Of a DNA stretch of 64,000 nucleotides, positions 7,755 through 19,068 are shown piece after piece. The stretch is from assembly GCF_032854445.1 (NCBI RefSeq), contig NC_088307.1:19234017-19298016 (forward strand). The letters run 5' to 3'. Source of the DNA: Liolophura sinensis. Lineage: Eukaryota > Mollusca > Polyplacophora > Chitonida > Chitonidae. Each line of letters starts with the position of its first letter. Position 1 is the stretch's first letter. The notes under the pieces are model-generated. The model had not been told where the DNA came from and did not search any database. It saw only the letters and a program-made list of their open reading frames with translations. The position numbers and the translations under genes were made by a program.

Positions 7755-7990
7755 TCTAGACCAGCGATGTTTAATAAATTGCAATTAACATCACTGCAAT
7801 GCTTTACCTAATTCTGCTTGGGCCATGGTGCTAGGAGGCGTGTAAGTTGCTATTTTTTAAGGCTTTACATGAGCAGTTAGAATAAAACCCTAATCGAGCT
7901 AAGCTGACAAGAGACCGGATTTCACCGGTTAGGTGGGAACATTTGCCAACTATCACACTGTTATCTCTGCTCTAGTTTTTGCTGTGTGTA
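7755..7990 (+). repeat. Interspersed repeat family C copy
   Basis: Family C is a roughly 230 bp repeat found many times here in both orientations. Its landmarks are 'TTTAATAAATTGCAATTAAC', 'ACCTAATTCTGCTTGGGCC', 'ATGGTGCTAGG', 'GTTAGAATAAAACCCTAA', 'TGACAAGAGACCG', 'ATTTGCCAACTATCACACTG' and 'GCTCTAGTTTT'. All are present in order in this copy. No reading frame, tRNA-like head or poly(A) tail is seen. It is probably a non-autonomous element of unknown class. Confidence 0.8.
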
Positions 7991-8116
7991 TCTGAGTCGA
8001 GGAGTGATTAAATGAGCAGTTAAGTTAAAAAGTAAAAAGTGTTAAAAAGTTTGAGAATAAGTGAAGAGATAAGTAAAGGTTTGGGAATGAATAAACGAGT
8101 TCCGACGTTAGCGAGT

Positions 8117-8246
8117 GAATACATACGCAAGCGAATATATGGGCGACTGAATACATGGGCAAGCGAATACACGGGCCAGTGAATACATGGGCGACTGAAT
8201 ACATGGGCAAGCGAATAAATGGGCGACTGAATACATGAGTTAACGA
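8117..8246. repeat. 16-bp minisatellite, about 8 copies
   Basis: GAATACATGGGCGACT alternates with GAATACATGGGCAAGC, giving a 32 bp higher-order period. Confidence 0.9.
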
Positions 8247-8604
8247 GTCAGTGAGTGATGTGATGTTTGAATGAACTGTCTCTCAGTTTTCTGTGTGATG
8301 TTAAAACAGGTTATTTCGCTGCCACATTACGTTATGTTATGATCAACACTTTGCTCCGTTACACCAACAAAAACGTTCTGTTGGAACAACAGAACTAGTC
8401 TGTTCTATGACATAATGAGGTGTACTAATGACAAAATCAGAAAACAATGTATTCACTGGGAAAACAGAATATTCTATCATTTAAACAGGTTAGTTTTTAT
8501 AATGTACGTGAAAAGAAAGTAAGAAAGACAGCCAGAAAGAGATGCATTGTAAACTCTGTTCCATAGTTTTAAACTTTTTCTGAAATATGTTAATTTATTT
8601 CTTA

Positions 8605-8753
8605 ATTTGATTGGTGTTTCACGCCACACTCAAGAATATTTCACTTATATATCGGCTGCCAGAATCATGGTGGGAGGAAACCGGGCAGCGCCCGGGGGAA
8701 ACCCACGACCATTCGCAGGTTGCTGGTAGACCTTCCCACGTACGGCCGGAGAG
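8605..8753 (-). mobile_element. SINE family A, 5'-truncated copy
   Basis: It has the reversed SINE-A tail and core: 'GATTGGTGTTTCACGCC', 'CTCAAGAATATTTCACTTAT', 'CATGGTGGGAGGAAACCGGG', 'CCACGACCATTCGCAGGTTG', ending at 'GTACGGCCGGAGAG'. The tRNA-like head is absent. Confidence 0.88.
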
Positions 8754-8759
8754 TGAAAT

Positions 8760-9570
8760 ATGTTAAGTAGTGACTGAAACATGATTGGAACAAAATTAGA
8801 GGTACAGCCTTTTTTGATTTTCCTTCATTACTTGGGTTGGATTTTTTTTCGCTTGTGAACAGAAAATAGAAACAAACAGAAAATCAACTCCAAGTTAACT
8901 GGATATCAAGCAGCATTAAAGCACAGAAAGATTAGTTGAACTCAGTTCGCCGTTCATTTCCGGCCTGTCACTCCTGTCACTGATTCGCCCTCCGCACGAG
9001 GACTACAATTCTGAGAAGGAAAAACCCTACATTCTTAAATTATTTCAAGGTTGCTGCTAGATGAATATTAACCAGGCGAAATTATTGGCTTGTTTTTATG
9101 GTAAAAACTCATGTCGTCTTTGAATATTGGACATTATGCTTAATATTAAAAAAAAAATGTCCTGTCGACGTGGCAGGTCACACTGTCAACGTGGTAAATT
9201 ACCTTGTTTGTTAAACAATAAACTTTCCATGAAATCGTTCAAGTTTTGCATTCAACGTTATTTTTTCATCAGATTCTTTTTGAAATCCAGTGTATCACAT
9301 AAAATACCATTACGCGAGTTTAAATAACATTGCCTCTTCCTGTCATTTGCCAAGGTGATAACGTCTATAGCTTCACTGGATGATTTGCAAAACTGGTAAT
9401 CTTAGCGATGTGGCGGAGATGCATTTGTGCACATCAATACGTATGGACTTCAAGGGCAGAAAAGTTTGTGGTAAAGTTGCTGTTGGTGTCCATTGCTAGC
9501 CGTTGCCCGCCCTTCTGAAATGTTCTTCGTGAAAAGCAGAATCTTTTTGGAAGTAACATCAACGTATTAC
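8760..9570. other. No feature recognised
   Basis: AT-rich sequence with only short chance frames. No repeat family match was noticed. Confidence 0.3.
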
Positions 9571-9690
9571 CTTTTTTTGCCTATTTTTTTACCTAGTTCT
9601 GTTTAAGCCATGGTGCTAGGGGGCATACAATTTGTTATTATTTACGAATTTACATGAACAGAGTAAAACCTTTGTCCTCTGTGTTGTTAT
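9571..9690 (+). repeat. Interspersed repeat family C fragment
   Basis: 'ACCTAGTTCTGTTTAAGCC', 'ATGGTGCTAGGGGG' and 'TACATGAACAGAGTAAAACC' match the central part of family C. Confidence 0.7.
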
Positions 9691-10710
9691 CCATTAAAAA
9701 GAAAAATAATTAATGTCTCTTGTCAAAGATGCTCATAAAATTATATGACATATTTCCTTTATCTCGGTAATGATTGTGACAGATTGACTCTGATTTGCAG
9801 TGTAATGTGTTTAACATCACTCTTAAAAGCGTGTTGGGTCTGTCAACAACCTGCGGATGGTCGTATAACACTAAACACCAAAGAGCTAACGCACAGATTC
9901 TCTTCATCACTAAAAACTGATTACTGCTTCTCTTTTACATGTTTTCAGCTTTACTTACTATCTACAAGGCCTTTATTATATTTTTACAAAATCCCTTGAG
10001 AAGTTATATTGTATGTTAGTTATGGAAATACGTTTACGATTACCAACTTGGAATATCCTATCATGGTCTATGCGTGGTGTACTAATGTAGGACGTTTCGA
10101 TTTCTCATGTTTTCTTTACTATGTTTCGTTCTGAGGTATCCTTTTAAAGGATTACAGTGCCATAAGCAAAACGGTGACGACAATGTAGGCAAATGTTCAC
10201 AAATATTCCTGGCTACATTGCACCTCTGGGTCATACAAGACACCAACTTATAACTTATCTCGCATAGGAAAATAAAACAAATATACCATTTCCATTTTCA
10301 AACACTTCCTAAACACAAAACTCTTGCAGATGGTGGTTGATGTGAGATTGGCCATTCTTATCGTCTACAATTGTTGATGTTCCTAGAACATCCTTTCTGC
10401 AGAACAATTGCGCTCTAATGACTCTGAATGACTCTGAATTGTTAACAATTGTAAACTCAGAAAGTAGGTCATCGATTCTTGAGCTTTTAGACATGAAAAC
10501 AATTCTGGGAATATCCGCCGAGATCTTTGAATTCAAGAGAGTGTCAAGTTGCAACACTTGACTTCACCTACAAACCTCAAGGGCGTCGCGTGAGTGAACC
10601 TTTTCGTCCTTTGTCGTAAACAGTAAACATATTTCGCCTTTAGATGATCACATATCCTTTACAGTAAAGACTAGCCAAGGCTAAAATATGAAGCTAAATT
10701 AATCAACCAG

Positions 10711-11043
10711 ACAACTGAAAACTACCGAAAAGTTCTCTTATTTGTCTTTCTAGATGTTTTGAAGAGTGTTAATTAAAGGAAGTAAATTGTTTGAATTCTG
10801 TGGTGAGCTTTATGGAAAAATACTGACGGTGTTAAGGAACATCCGAGTCACCTTTCCCCCCCCCCCCCCTTATATTCGGTAGGGAGAAAAGCTTTCGAGA
10901 ACTTGTGACATCAGTGTTCCCAACATTAGTAGTATGATCCACATAGCCCACCTTAGATTTCAAACGCTTGAATTCCTTTAACTCTCTTAAAAGAATGTGA
11001 ATAAAGTACATTTATGCATAGTTTTAAGAGGTCTAACCAGTGA
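10711..11043. mobile_element. Foldback MITE family E, copy 1
   Basis: The left arm (about 10711-10830, 'GACAACTGAAAACTACC' ... 'GAATTCTGTGGTGAG') pairs with the reverse complement of the right arm (about 10945-11043, 'CCACCTTAGATTTCAAACG' ... 'CATAGTTTTAAGAGGTC'). Both arms match the element at 45560-45963. A poly-C run lies in the centre (10857-10869). No transposase is present. Confidence 0.72.
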
Positions 11044-11629
11044 TGTCCATTTTGATATTGAGCTTAACAGCGGAGCAATACATTTTAGACACACCGCCTA
11101 TAAAAGTTCACGCGGAAAACCCTGTGATCGTATATTGACCAATGAAAACCAAGAATGACTTCATGAAGTAGAATAACACATCTTAAATACACAACCATTT
11201 AAACGCCGCAAAAAGTTCAATTTACTTAAAAACCGTCAAATTAATTAGGGCTCTTGATCCACTGTCGTTCCAATACGCTGACTGAAACGCCTACGGACGG
11301 TCAAACTAGTCTGTCATAGGAAAGACCGAATGAATATTTCATGCCACTAATGAATCCCTCCCATCAAAGTTCCCAGGCCCTGTCAACTGAGAACTTACCT
11401 GACATGTTGCTGTGGCATCTGAAACTCGAACGAAGTACATCTGTTGGAAGAAAAGAGAGAAAGAAAGTTTTTTTTGCACGTCTTCGTAGCATGTTGTTTA
11501 ATTATTTATCGAAATCTAATTAAGTAGTATACCCACGGCGGACGGTTTACCATAAAACGGAGGAAGCCTTGGATTCTGTAGTGAAATAAATTTTCCGAAA
11601 TTTGCAGTGACAAACGACGAAGTATGGAA

Positions 11630-11800
11630 ATCCGGGATCAAACGGTCGGGTCTTACCAAAGATTCTAAAAATGGTACTTGGCGTTCTGCATTGAGAGGTT
11701 AGAGCAAGGAAACGGTGTCAGTATAATGTGACTGGGTGGGGTGTCATGTCTGTTGTCATCGGAATTATGCTTCAGTAGCGACAAGAAGACAAAGTGTCTA
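11630..11800 (+). mobile_element. SINE family B copy
   Basis: The end of a tRNA-like head ('CCGGGATCAAACGGTCGGGT') is followed by 'CCAAAGATTCTAAAAATGG', 'GGTGTCAGTATAATGTGACT' and 'GGGGTGTCATGTCTG', the body of SINE-B. Confidence 0.75.
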
Positions 11801-12182
11801 TAAAACATACACCTAAAAAACATAAAATTTTAGATTTTAGAAAATTTGGAAATGAATTTTGCGATTACGGACATGGTACGCTTCTATATTGAACGCCCAA
11901 CCTCCTGATTTTTAGTATAAGCTAGTCAAGTTAAGCAATGAAGAGCATTTTGCTGCAAAATGGCAATTCAGGTCCAAGCTGTATTCACCATTGTTCTGTT
12001 GTAGTGCATGAGTAAAACGTTACGGGTTTGTCCACAGACATGGACCTTGGGGTCGCCTAAGTTCATACTATCTAAGCATTTACATAAATAGGTCAGAGGA
12101 AAGCCCTAACTTGTCAAACATGTAGCTCTGATTTTGCTCCTTACGCTGTAGCCCTTTATATAGCAGAAACAACAATAATGAA

Positions 12183-12425
12183 TGAACGAATGAATGAATG
12201 TTTGGGGTTTAACGTCGAACTTAATTTTTCAGCCATATGACGACAAGGACTCATTAGGTGTATATACATATACTGTTTCTTCTTGTGTCATGGCGAGTCC
12301 ATGCCGCCAAAGTGTTACGAAAAAACGATTCTTCATTAACATTACGGCGATGAGACATTAGGTGTGTTTACATTTACTGTGTCTTCTTGTGTCAGGGCGA
12401 GTCCATGCCGGCGAAGTGATGCCAA
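12183..12425 (-). mobile_element. SINE family B copy with internal tandem duplication
   Basis: Reversed SINE-B tail 'TTTGGGGTTTAACGTCGAAC' and 'TTCAGCCATATGACGACAAG', then a segment of about 105 bases present twice ('CATTAGGTGT', 'ACTGTNTCTTCTTGTGTCA', 'GGCGAGTCCATGCCG' at about 12253-12312 and 12357-12411). Confidence 0.75.
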
Positions 12426-13139
12426 AACAACAATAAACCTGTAGGCTACATAATTTAGGCCTGAATTACTTCAGACAGGAAAGGTCCATCAAAAAAACAC
12501 ACATTTTATTGACCTCTTGTAAAATTACATTATGTCTAGGTATACAGCTGAATTTCCAGGAAAAATTGAAACTCCAAGGCTTTGGTGTTGTTTTCCACAG
12601 GCCAGATATACGATGATAGTAAACACGTAAACAAATGGTCACATATATTAACCATATCCCTCATTTTGGTTGACGTTGTTATACGAATGTCTGTTTTGAA
12701 GCTTAGATCTATATCGACTATGGCTTTCAATCGTAAACACCAAATGTCAATGTACAGATTCTCAGTCGGTCAGACTGCTTTTCCAGTAATGCCAAGCGCA
12801 AGGTGTACTTGTATCAGGTTGTACTTTGTGCTCCGGTTTCTGGGTTCTGGGTGTTTGTTGCCATATAACGGTGACTTTGACTGACCGTGACAAGATTAAC
12901 ATCAATCGAAAACCGCAATTATATCAACAATGCCAATTTTTTTCGTCCAGGGGTCGATTCCACAGTCATAATTCAACCATTTAATTCAAAATTAAATCAA
13001 ATCGTTTAAAAAATTATCTAAAGTGCAGAACAAACTTCCGTTAAAATGCAAAAACATTGTTAAGTATGTACTATATATCCAAATATATTTTTAAAATATC
13101 TTAAACATTTAATTACATCATCTCCAGGGACGCAGTCAA

Positions 13140-13235
13140 TGACTTGTCTTCGACCAGTATGGTGTACAAATGACTTCACATATGGGAAAGTTCATCAGTA
13201 ACTTACTCCCTGGTTTCCTCCAGTCGTAAAAGTAG
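13140..13235 (+). mobile_element. SINE family D fragment
   Basis: 'TTCACATATGGGAAAGTTC' , 'AGTAACTTACTCCCTGG' and 'TTTCCTCCAGTCGTAAA' match the core of SINE-D. Confidence 0.5.
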
Positions 13236-13374
13236 TATAAATATCTCCACAAAAACAAATCTAGTTATTTTAATCTCCGTGTCATCGGTTCCTGTTGGTT
13301 AGGTTTATATAGACCGTTTGGAAACCAATAGGTAAATCACACCTTGCCTGGATCAGACTTATTTATACTCAAGA

Positions 13375-13680
13375 ATCGCCCCCCCCCCCCCTCCCCCACT
13401 CCCCACGTGCCACACGGATGGTACATGGCCAGGGATCTCCGATGAACTTTGAGGCAATATAACATAAAAGAGGACCACCGGAAGTTAATTTGCTCCACGC
13501 GTCATGCATAGCTCCGATAACAATGGAATGCAAGAGAATGTAGAATATTACACGACCCCGAATGGGACTGAACCCACCACGGCTCGATTCACCTATAGCA
13601 ACACAGCGAAAGGTAAGCACCTTATACAGTTGTAAATCAGACATTGGTATACTAGCCGTCAACCAGTATGGACGTTCCGG
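13375..13680. other. No gene seen; C-rich run and weak tRNA-like stretch
   Basis: It has a C-rich run at 13380-13397. On the minus strand there is 'GGTGGGTTCAGTCCCATTC', which resembles a B box, so a decayed SINE head is possible. Confidence 0.25.
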
Positions 13681-13782
13681 GTAAATAAATGCAGGTCAAT
13701 TCCCAAAACGACGTTGAGCACAAATCACCAGAGATCTGAGAAAATCTATAAAGCACGAAATTAAGACGGACTACAAATCATC

Positions 13783-13785
13783 CAA

Positions 13786-13828
<43 letters not shown>

Positions 13829-13831
13829 ATA
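13783..13831. repeat. (AAAT)n microsatellite
   Basis: About 12 AAAT units. Confidence 0.95.
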
Positions 13832-13839
13832 TTATCTGA

Positions 13840-15270
13840 CAGACAGGACAGGATGTGTCCAGAACACAAGTTCCTGCAGACATTACCACCAAGGCTGAGT
13901 AATTCAGCAAATATAGCTATATCTACGAGGTGAAATTTCATCAAAGATAAAACGCCAGGAGCCTTGATTAACGAGTTTATAAGTTTAATGTCTGCTTTTA
14001 GTTTGATCTTTGTTATCTCCATGCAGCGCGGAAGATTGTCTATAGATGGCGCCCACAAGTTATTATATTTATGACTTCCTATCACCACATGCTGCTTTGT
14101 ACCTGGTAAAATAAAATTAATACTGCATTAAGAAATGAAATCACGAAAAGGATATCTATCAAACAGTTTGGGAATGTAAAAAGCTCCACGTCAAATACAT
14201 ACAGTTCAACAGAGGCAGAATTCACAGGACTCCGTTTGATATCAAATGAAGACAAATGGACATTTTCAGCGAAAACAAAAAATCACCATAGTTAATTACA
14301 TCGGAGTAATCAAAGCAGAAATGATTATGGCGAAGATCACATTGACAGTCTTTTAAACTTGACAGGACGGAAAAAATTAAAATCCCACGCCACTTAGAGT
14401 GTCTGAAACGGATACTGAGTGCAATTAGCATTCTCCAGCTGGGGAGGAAGGAATGTTGTTCCATCTATTTCCAACCGTAATATTTGGCCTGTTTTGACCT
14501 GGCTTATTTTGCTGTCTATTTCTACCAATTGTTGGGGTCATTTTTTATGGAAAGCTCTGGAGTTTACTGCCAGCTGTTTATTGGTGTGTATTATACATGA
14601 AATTTTGGCGGAAGTATATGTACGCACTTCCGGCTATAAAGTGTTCACAACCTGGCCCTTGCTGTGTATGAGGACTGTACGTCAAACTTTCTATAATCAT
14701 CATTATACCCATCAGTCAAGAACAGGCTAAAAGGGACTAAAACGGAACTTATTCACGGACTATGAGATTGAGAAACAAGAATTAGTGTGAAGTTACTCAG
14801 CGTTTAGATAAATGTCAAACATTACTGGATTCCGCCCATTCCACTCCTAGTCACTAGTGTTTTTTTAAAAATAATTTTGACGTGACCCAGGGAAATGACG
14901 CCTTCGTCTCGGAAACAAGCTAAGGGAGTTTAGCATTAAAAATTACAAAAAGTGTTCAAAATGTATTTTCTCTGCAATAATAAAGACGTCCAACATACCA
15001 ATGTGTATAGCTTGTATGATACGTATCGCTGATGAATTTTGTGAGTACTGTACCAGTGATTTTACAGACAGCGACATAAAAGAAGCAGACTGAAGTATAT
15101 GGAATGTTTTCCTTGCATTATTGAAAACTCTTACATGTTAACAGCTTTATTTTGTAATATTTACATATGATTTTTTCTCATATTCCTTTGGACAAATGTG
15201 TTTGAAGTTATTTTGGAAATGGCTCTTGCGCTTTTTGGCTTGAAATTTTCCTTTAATATAAAAAAAACTA
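13840..15270. other. No feature recognised
   Basis: AT-rich sequence. Frames of 80-105 codons on both strands show no domain, signal peptide or splice context that I trust. Confidence 0.3.
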
Positions 15271-15271
15271 C

Positions 15272-15480
15272 AACATACAGAGTAAAACCAGAGCAGCAAC
15301 GACAGTGTGATAGCTGGCAAATGGTCACATTGGTGAAATACGACCTTTTGTCAATTTACCTCAGTTCAACTTTCATTCCAACTGTTCATGTAAACGCTTG
15401 TAGGAAGTAACTGCTTAAACAGAGTTACGTAAAAAACAATATATAGTGATGCTAACGGCAAGATGTTTATGCAATAATAA
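15272..15480 (-). repeat. Interspersed repeat family C copy
   Basis: 'AGAGTAAAACCAGAGCAGC', 'GATAGCTGGCAAATGGTCAC', 'GTGAAATACGACC', 'TTTACCTCAG' and 'CATGTAAACGCTTG' match family C reversed. Confidence 0.7.
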
Positions 15481-15484
15481 AACA

Positions 15485-15962
15485 TAAAGACTACAGCGTA
15501 GAGAATAGTATCAGAGCAGCACCGACACTGTGATAGGTGGCATATGGTCAAACGTAAAGGCGGTAAGGCACGGCCTCGTTTACCTGAGCGGATTTCTTCG
15601 CTTCTGAGGACGAACCTAATCGCCCAGAAATACGGTGACGATATTTGCAGCATAGTTGCAGATAAATTTGGTGGATTTTTCCATTCATCGTTGTCAGTAA
15701 GTTATGTCTTGTGAGTTAAAATTTCACAGTTCAACACAATTCCGTGTTGTTTGATGGGTCGACTCGATCGTCTCGATCATCGAAATTCGGCGGCGTATTT
15801 CCTCGCTAGTATCCAACAGGTTTGATATAAGCGAATTTCAGAGCGGGCAAGATGGCCTGCGAAATACGGCTTTATTGGCTCAGACACGCTAGGCGGATTT
15901 TCTGAAATTCGTAAAATACGCCTCTACGGCCTTAGCGTTTTATTCTAACTGTTCACGACCCA
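15485..15962 (-). repeat. Family C copy interrupted by about 380 bp of other sequence
   Basis: The family C text 'CAGAGCAGCACCGACACTGTG' to 'CATATGGTCA' stops near 15550 and resumes near 15928 with 'TTTTATTCTAACTGTTCACG'. The sequence between is richer in CG ('GAAATTCGGCGGCGTATTTC', 'GCGAAATACGGC') and is unlike its surroundings. The nature of the insert is unknown. Confidence 0.5.
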
Positions 15963-16170
15963 TAGTTATGAGTGGTATATGTATATATGTATATATGGTA
16001 TGGACTTGACCCTTAGATTTGACACATTCACTAATGAAAAAAATACGTTTGAAAACGATAATGGCAACGACGGTGCAGACAAATCAAGAACAATAAAAAC
16101 TGCTACTAAGAAAACATACCTAAAGTAAGGTTGTCTTAACGAGCCAGTGGAAAGATTTCAGTGATGTCAC

Positions 16171-16500
16171 GGGGCCTCCGTGGCTCAGTCGGTTAGCGCG
16201 CTAGCGCAGCGTAATGACCCAGGAGCCTCTCACCAATGCGGTCGCTGTGAGTTCAAGTCCAACTCATGCTGGCTTCCTCTCCGGCCGTAAGTGGGAAGGT
16301 CTGCGAGCAACCTGCGGATGGTCGTGGGTTTCCCCCGGGCTCAGTGATGTCACGGATAATTTATCCATATTTTCCAGAAAATTCTCAGAAAACTTTATTT
16401 CTCGGGTTCTGCCCCGTTTCCTATGACCATAAAGCTGGCCGTTGTCGTATAAGTGAAATGTCCTTGAGTACGGTGTAAAACACCAATCAAATAAATATAT
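16171..16500 (+). mobile_element. SINE family A copy with internal foreign segment
   Basis: A good head (GGGGCCTCCGTGGCTCAGTC, box B GAGTTCAAGTCC) and core up to 16341 ('TTTCCCCCGGGC'), then about 70 bases not found in other copies, then the tail from 'CGGGTTCTGCCCCGTTTCC' to the (ATAA)-like end. The 14-mer CAGTGATGTCACGG is at 16159-16172, just before the head, and again at 16342-16355, just after the interrupted core. Confidence 0.85.
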
Positions 16501-17450
16501 AAACAGTCAGAAAACTTCAATAAAGCTACTACATGTATGACATGTATAATTATGGGCGTTTCCTACAGAACAAGTTCGCGGAGAAAGGTTTGTTTCGTGT
16601 CTTCCTGCGTGAAGAACCTAAGCCTTCTGTACACAGAGACTGAGATAGAAATTGGTAATGTAGTCATTTATTGAACACGGTTTAATGTTTGCTGAAGTCA
16701 AATATAAAAGTCTGTCATATGTCGATCCAGCGAGAGCTGGGTTTGAGCCACGGACCAATCTGTCACGATGCCTGAATTTTATTACTCTGGGTTAGCGGTA
16801 ACTGCGTAACAGACCATTGAAAAAATAGACAATGTAATAAAAGACTGTCAGCACAACGAGTAAAACCAAAGCAGCGATTACAAGAATAATGTTAACATTT
16901 GTGGTTTAAAAAAAAAAAACGCAAGAAATTAGGCCAGCCATTAGTAACACTGCGTGTATCAGTTTTCTCACCAACCAAACCGGAAAATGACCGGTAAAAT
17001 CACAGTTTAAGGGGCTTGAAGACAATTCAATGTATAATTGTCACAGTTCTATAATAAAATCACAAATGCACACATCCGGAAGTTTATTCGCACCTATACT
17101 ATTTCCATTTCCGACCGGAAGTGTGAAGGTGACTCCATATGGTGTAGACTTTTTGTACTTAAGTAAGTGAAGCATTTATGGAATTTTTTTTATTTACGTC
17201 AGACGGGAGCGATGGAAAAATTGACGGTTTTTAGAAAGATTCTGTTTCGCTGCATGAGATGGTTCACACTCGCCATGAATATGCCAGCCTTCTATGCGGT
17301 TTTCACAAACCAGGCACTTAACACGGCCATGGAGAAGGTGAAAATAGAAAGAACCACAAGGCAATAAGTGATAAGGCTATTATTATCATCCAAACCAATG
17401 AATACACAGATAAATTCCTGAACGTCGTATACTGAGGTACTTATTCGGGA
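16501..17450. other. No gene recognised
   Basis: It contains a 66-codon frame at 17167-17367 (+) with plausible composition (MRWFTLAMNMPAFYAVFTNQ) but no known domain or convincing splice sites. Confidence 0.3.
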
Positions 17451-17451
17451 A

Positions 17452-17670
17452 AGGACCACGGTCTAGTGGTTAAGCTGCTTGCGATCCAATCGATAGGGCA
17501 TGAGAGGAGCGGGTTCAAACCCAATCTTGGACAAGGAGTTTGTAGATGTTTGTGGAGTTTTGTTGACAATAAGAGGTCGATGGCGCTCATTTGTTGAAGA
17601 CTTGTTTTTCTACCATTATGGTGTGCGTAACTGTACATCACATGATAGTACGATGTCAATCATCCGCTAT
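17452..17670 (+). mobile_element. SINE family D copy, tRNA-like head
   Basis: A-box-like 'GGTCTAGTGGTTAAGCTG' and B-box-like 'GCGGGTTCAAACCCAATC', 45 bases apart, then 'GACAATAAGAGGTCGATGGC' and 'CTGTACATCACATG', parallel to 23568-23800 ('GACAAGAAGAGGTGGACG', 'CTGTACATCACACG'). Confidence 0.65.
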
Positions 17671-17689
17671 TTATCAAACAATCTGACCC

Positions 17690-17972
17690 CGATAGCCCAG
17701 TTAGTAGAGCGGTAGATCCAGGGTCAATTCTGGGTCGCGTTACACCTAAGACTTTAAAAGGGAAAGTCGTAGTTTTATCGCTTGTCATTCAGCATTAAGG
17801 AGAAAGTGCAACTACTGGTTGACCCGTATCAGTATAATAGATTAGGTCGGGCGGATTACTTGCCTTCGAAAAGTCGTCTCAATGAAGCGCTACTACACAT
17901 GTACTCCAATGACTTCTTTGTCGTCATATGACTGGAAAAAAGCCCTAAACACTCACTCACTCACTCACTCAA
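17690..17972 (+). mobile_element. SINE family B, near full length
   Basis: tRNA-like head 'GATAGCCCAGTTAGTAGAGC' plus 'CCAGGGTCAATTCTGGGTC', then the SINE-B body (AGACTTTAAAAGGGAAAGTC, TTGACCCGTATCAGTATAAT, GAAGCGCTACT) and tail (GTCGTCATATGACTGG, CCCTAAACACTCACTCAC). It is the most complete reference copy of this family here. Confidence 0.85.
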
Positions 17973-17989
17973 ATAAATTAACAAATAAA

Positions 17990-18252
17990 TCTTCATGTTT
18001 TGAATCTGACATGTCTTGTGAAACTGTCACACATTAGGACACACAATCATCGTCATAGTTTGAATCCAGTGTGTGATTTGTTACTTGTTCATGCCAATAC
18101 AGACATTCGTAGTCATACTGTGAATCTGGCATCTTGTATGTAGCTTATACACAAGTCAGTATAGAGGTCAATCATGGCATTTTGAATCCAGCACGTCTGC
18201 TGCAACTATCACACGTCTGTACAGACATTTAATATCATGCTTTTAACATTTC
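17990..18252. repeat. Degenerate ~60-bp repeat, about four copies
   Basis: Recurring 'TTTGAATCTGACATGTCTTG'-like and 'ACAATCATCGTCATAGTTTG'-like blocks about every 60 bases. Confidence 0.55.
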
Positions 18253-18254
18253 CT

Positions 18255-18372
18255 TTAGGTTTCCTCCCGGTTTCCTTCCACTATAATGTGGCCGACATGG
18301 TATAACTGAAATATTCTTGAATTTTTAAATAAATAAATAAGTAAATAGATAAATAATAATAAATAAATAAAT
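18255..18372 (+). mobile_element. SINE family A tail fragment
   Basis: 'GGTTTCCTCCCGGTTTCC', 'GTATAACTGAAATATTCTTG', then an AAAT-rich tail. Confidence 0.7.
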
Positions 18373-18804
18373 TAACATTTCCTCTGTAACATCTACATAT
18401 TCATTTAGACATTTATCTGCATTATTAAAAAATTAAAAAAAAAAACATTAAAAAATGTTTTTTAAAAAAAGTCTTCTGTTACTGGGTGCATGATGGCAAT
18501 TTCAGAAATTTACACAAGTATCCACATTCATAAAATATGCTCAGTCTCTCAACTAAAATGCTAGAAATGGTCGGTCAATTCCTTCTGAATACGAGAATAA
18601 GAATTTAACGGGTTGTCGTCCGACAATGGTTGATTGTAACAGTTATGTATCGGACCTGCAGACGAAAAAGAGCGTCTAAAATCACCGAGTCTATTTTAAA
18701 TAGCACCACTTAACCCTTTCCAGAAAATATACACTTATGATTTATTTGCTCGGTACTCAAGAATATTTTACCTATAGGTAGGGGACGAGTTCGGCCTGGC
18801 ATAG

Positions 18805-18809
18805 GAAAT

Positions 18810-18843
<34 letters not shown>

Positions 18844-19068
18844 TATTTGATTGGCGTTTTTGGCCGTACTCAAGAATATTTCACTAATACGACGGTGGCC
18901 AGCATTATGGCGGCAGGAAAACCCAAGACCGCCCGCAAGTTGATGCCAGACCTTGCCACGTACGTCCGGAGAGGATGCCAGCATGAACTTGGCTTGAACA
19001 GAGCGACAGCGTTGGCCATTACGCCGCGCTGGCAAGCTGACCACCTTGGCCACAGAGGCTCCTGGAAT
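18805..19068 (-). mobile_element. SINE family A, near full length but diverged
   Basis: A (GATT)n start, then 'CTCAAGAATATTTCACTAAT', 'GCATTATGGCGGCAGGAAA' and 'CGTCCGGAGAGGATGCCAGC', ending in a reversed head 'GGCCACAGAGGCTCC'. A second short SINE-A tail fragment lies just before it at about 18738-18775. Confidence 0.8.
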
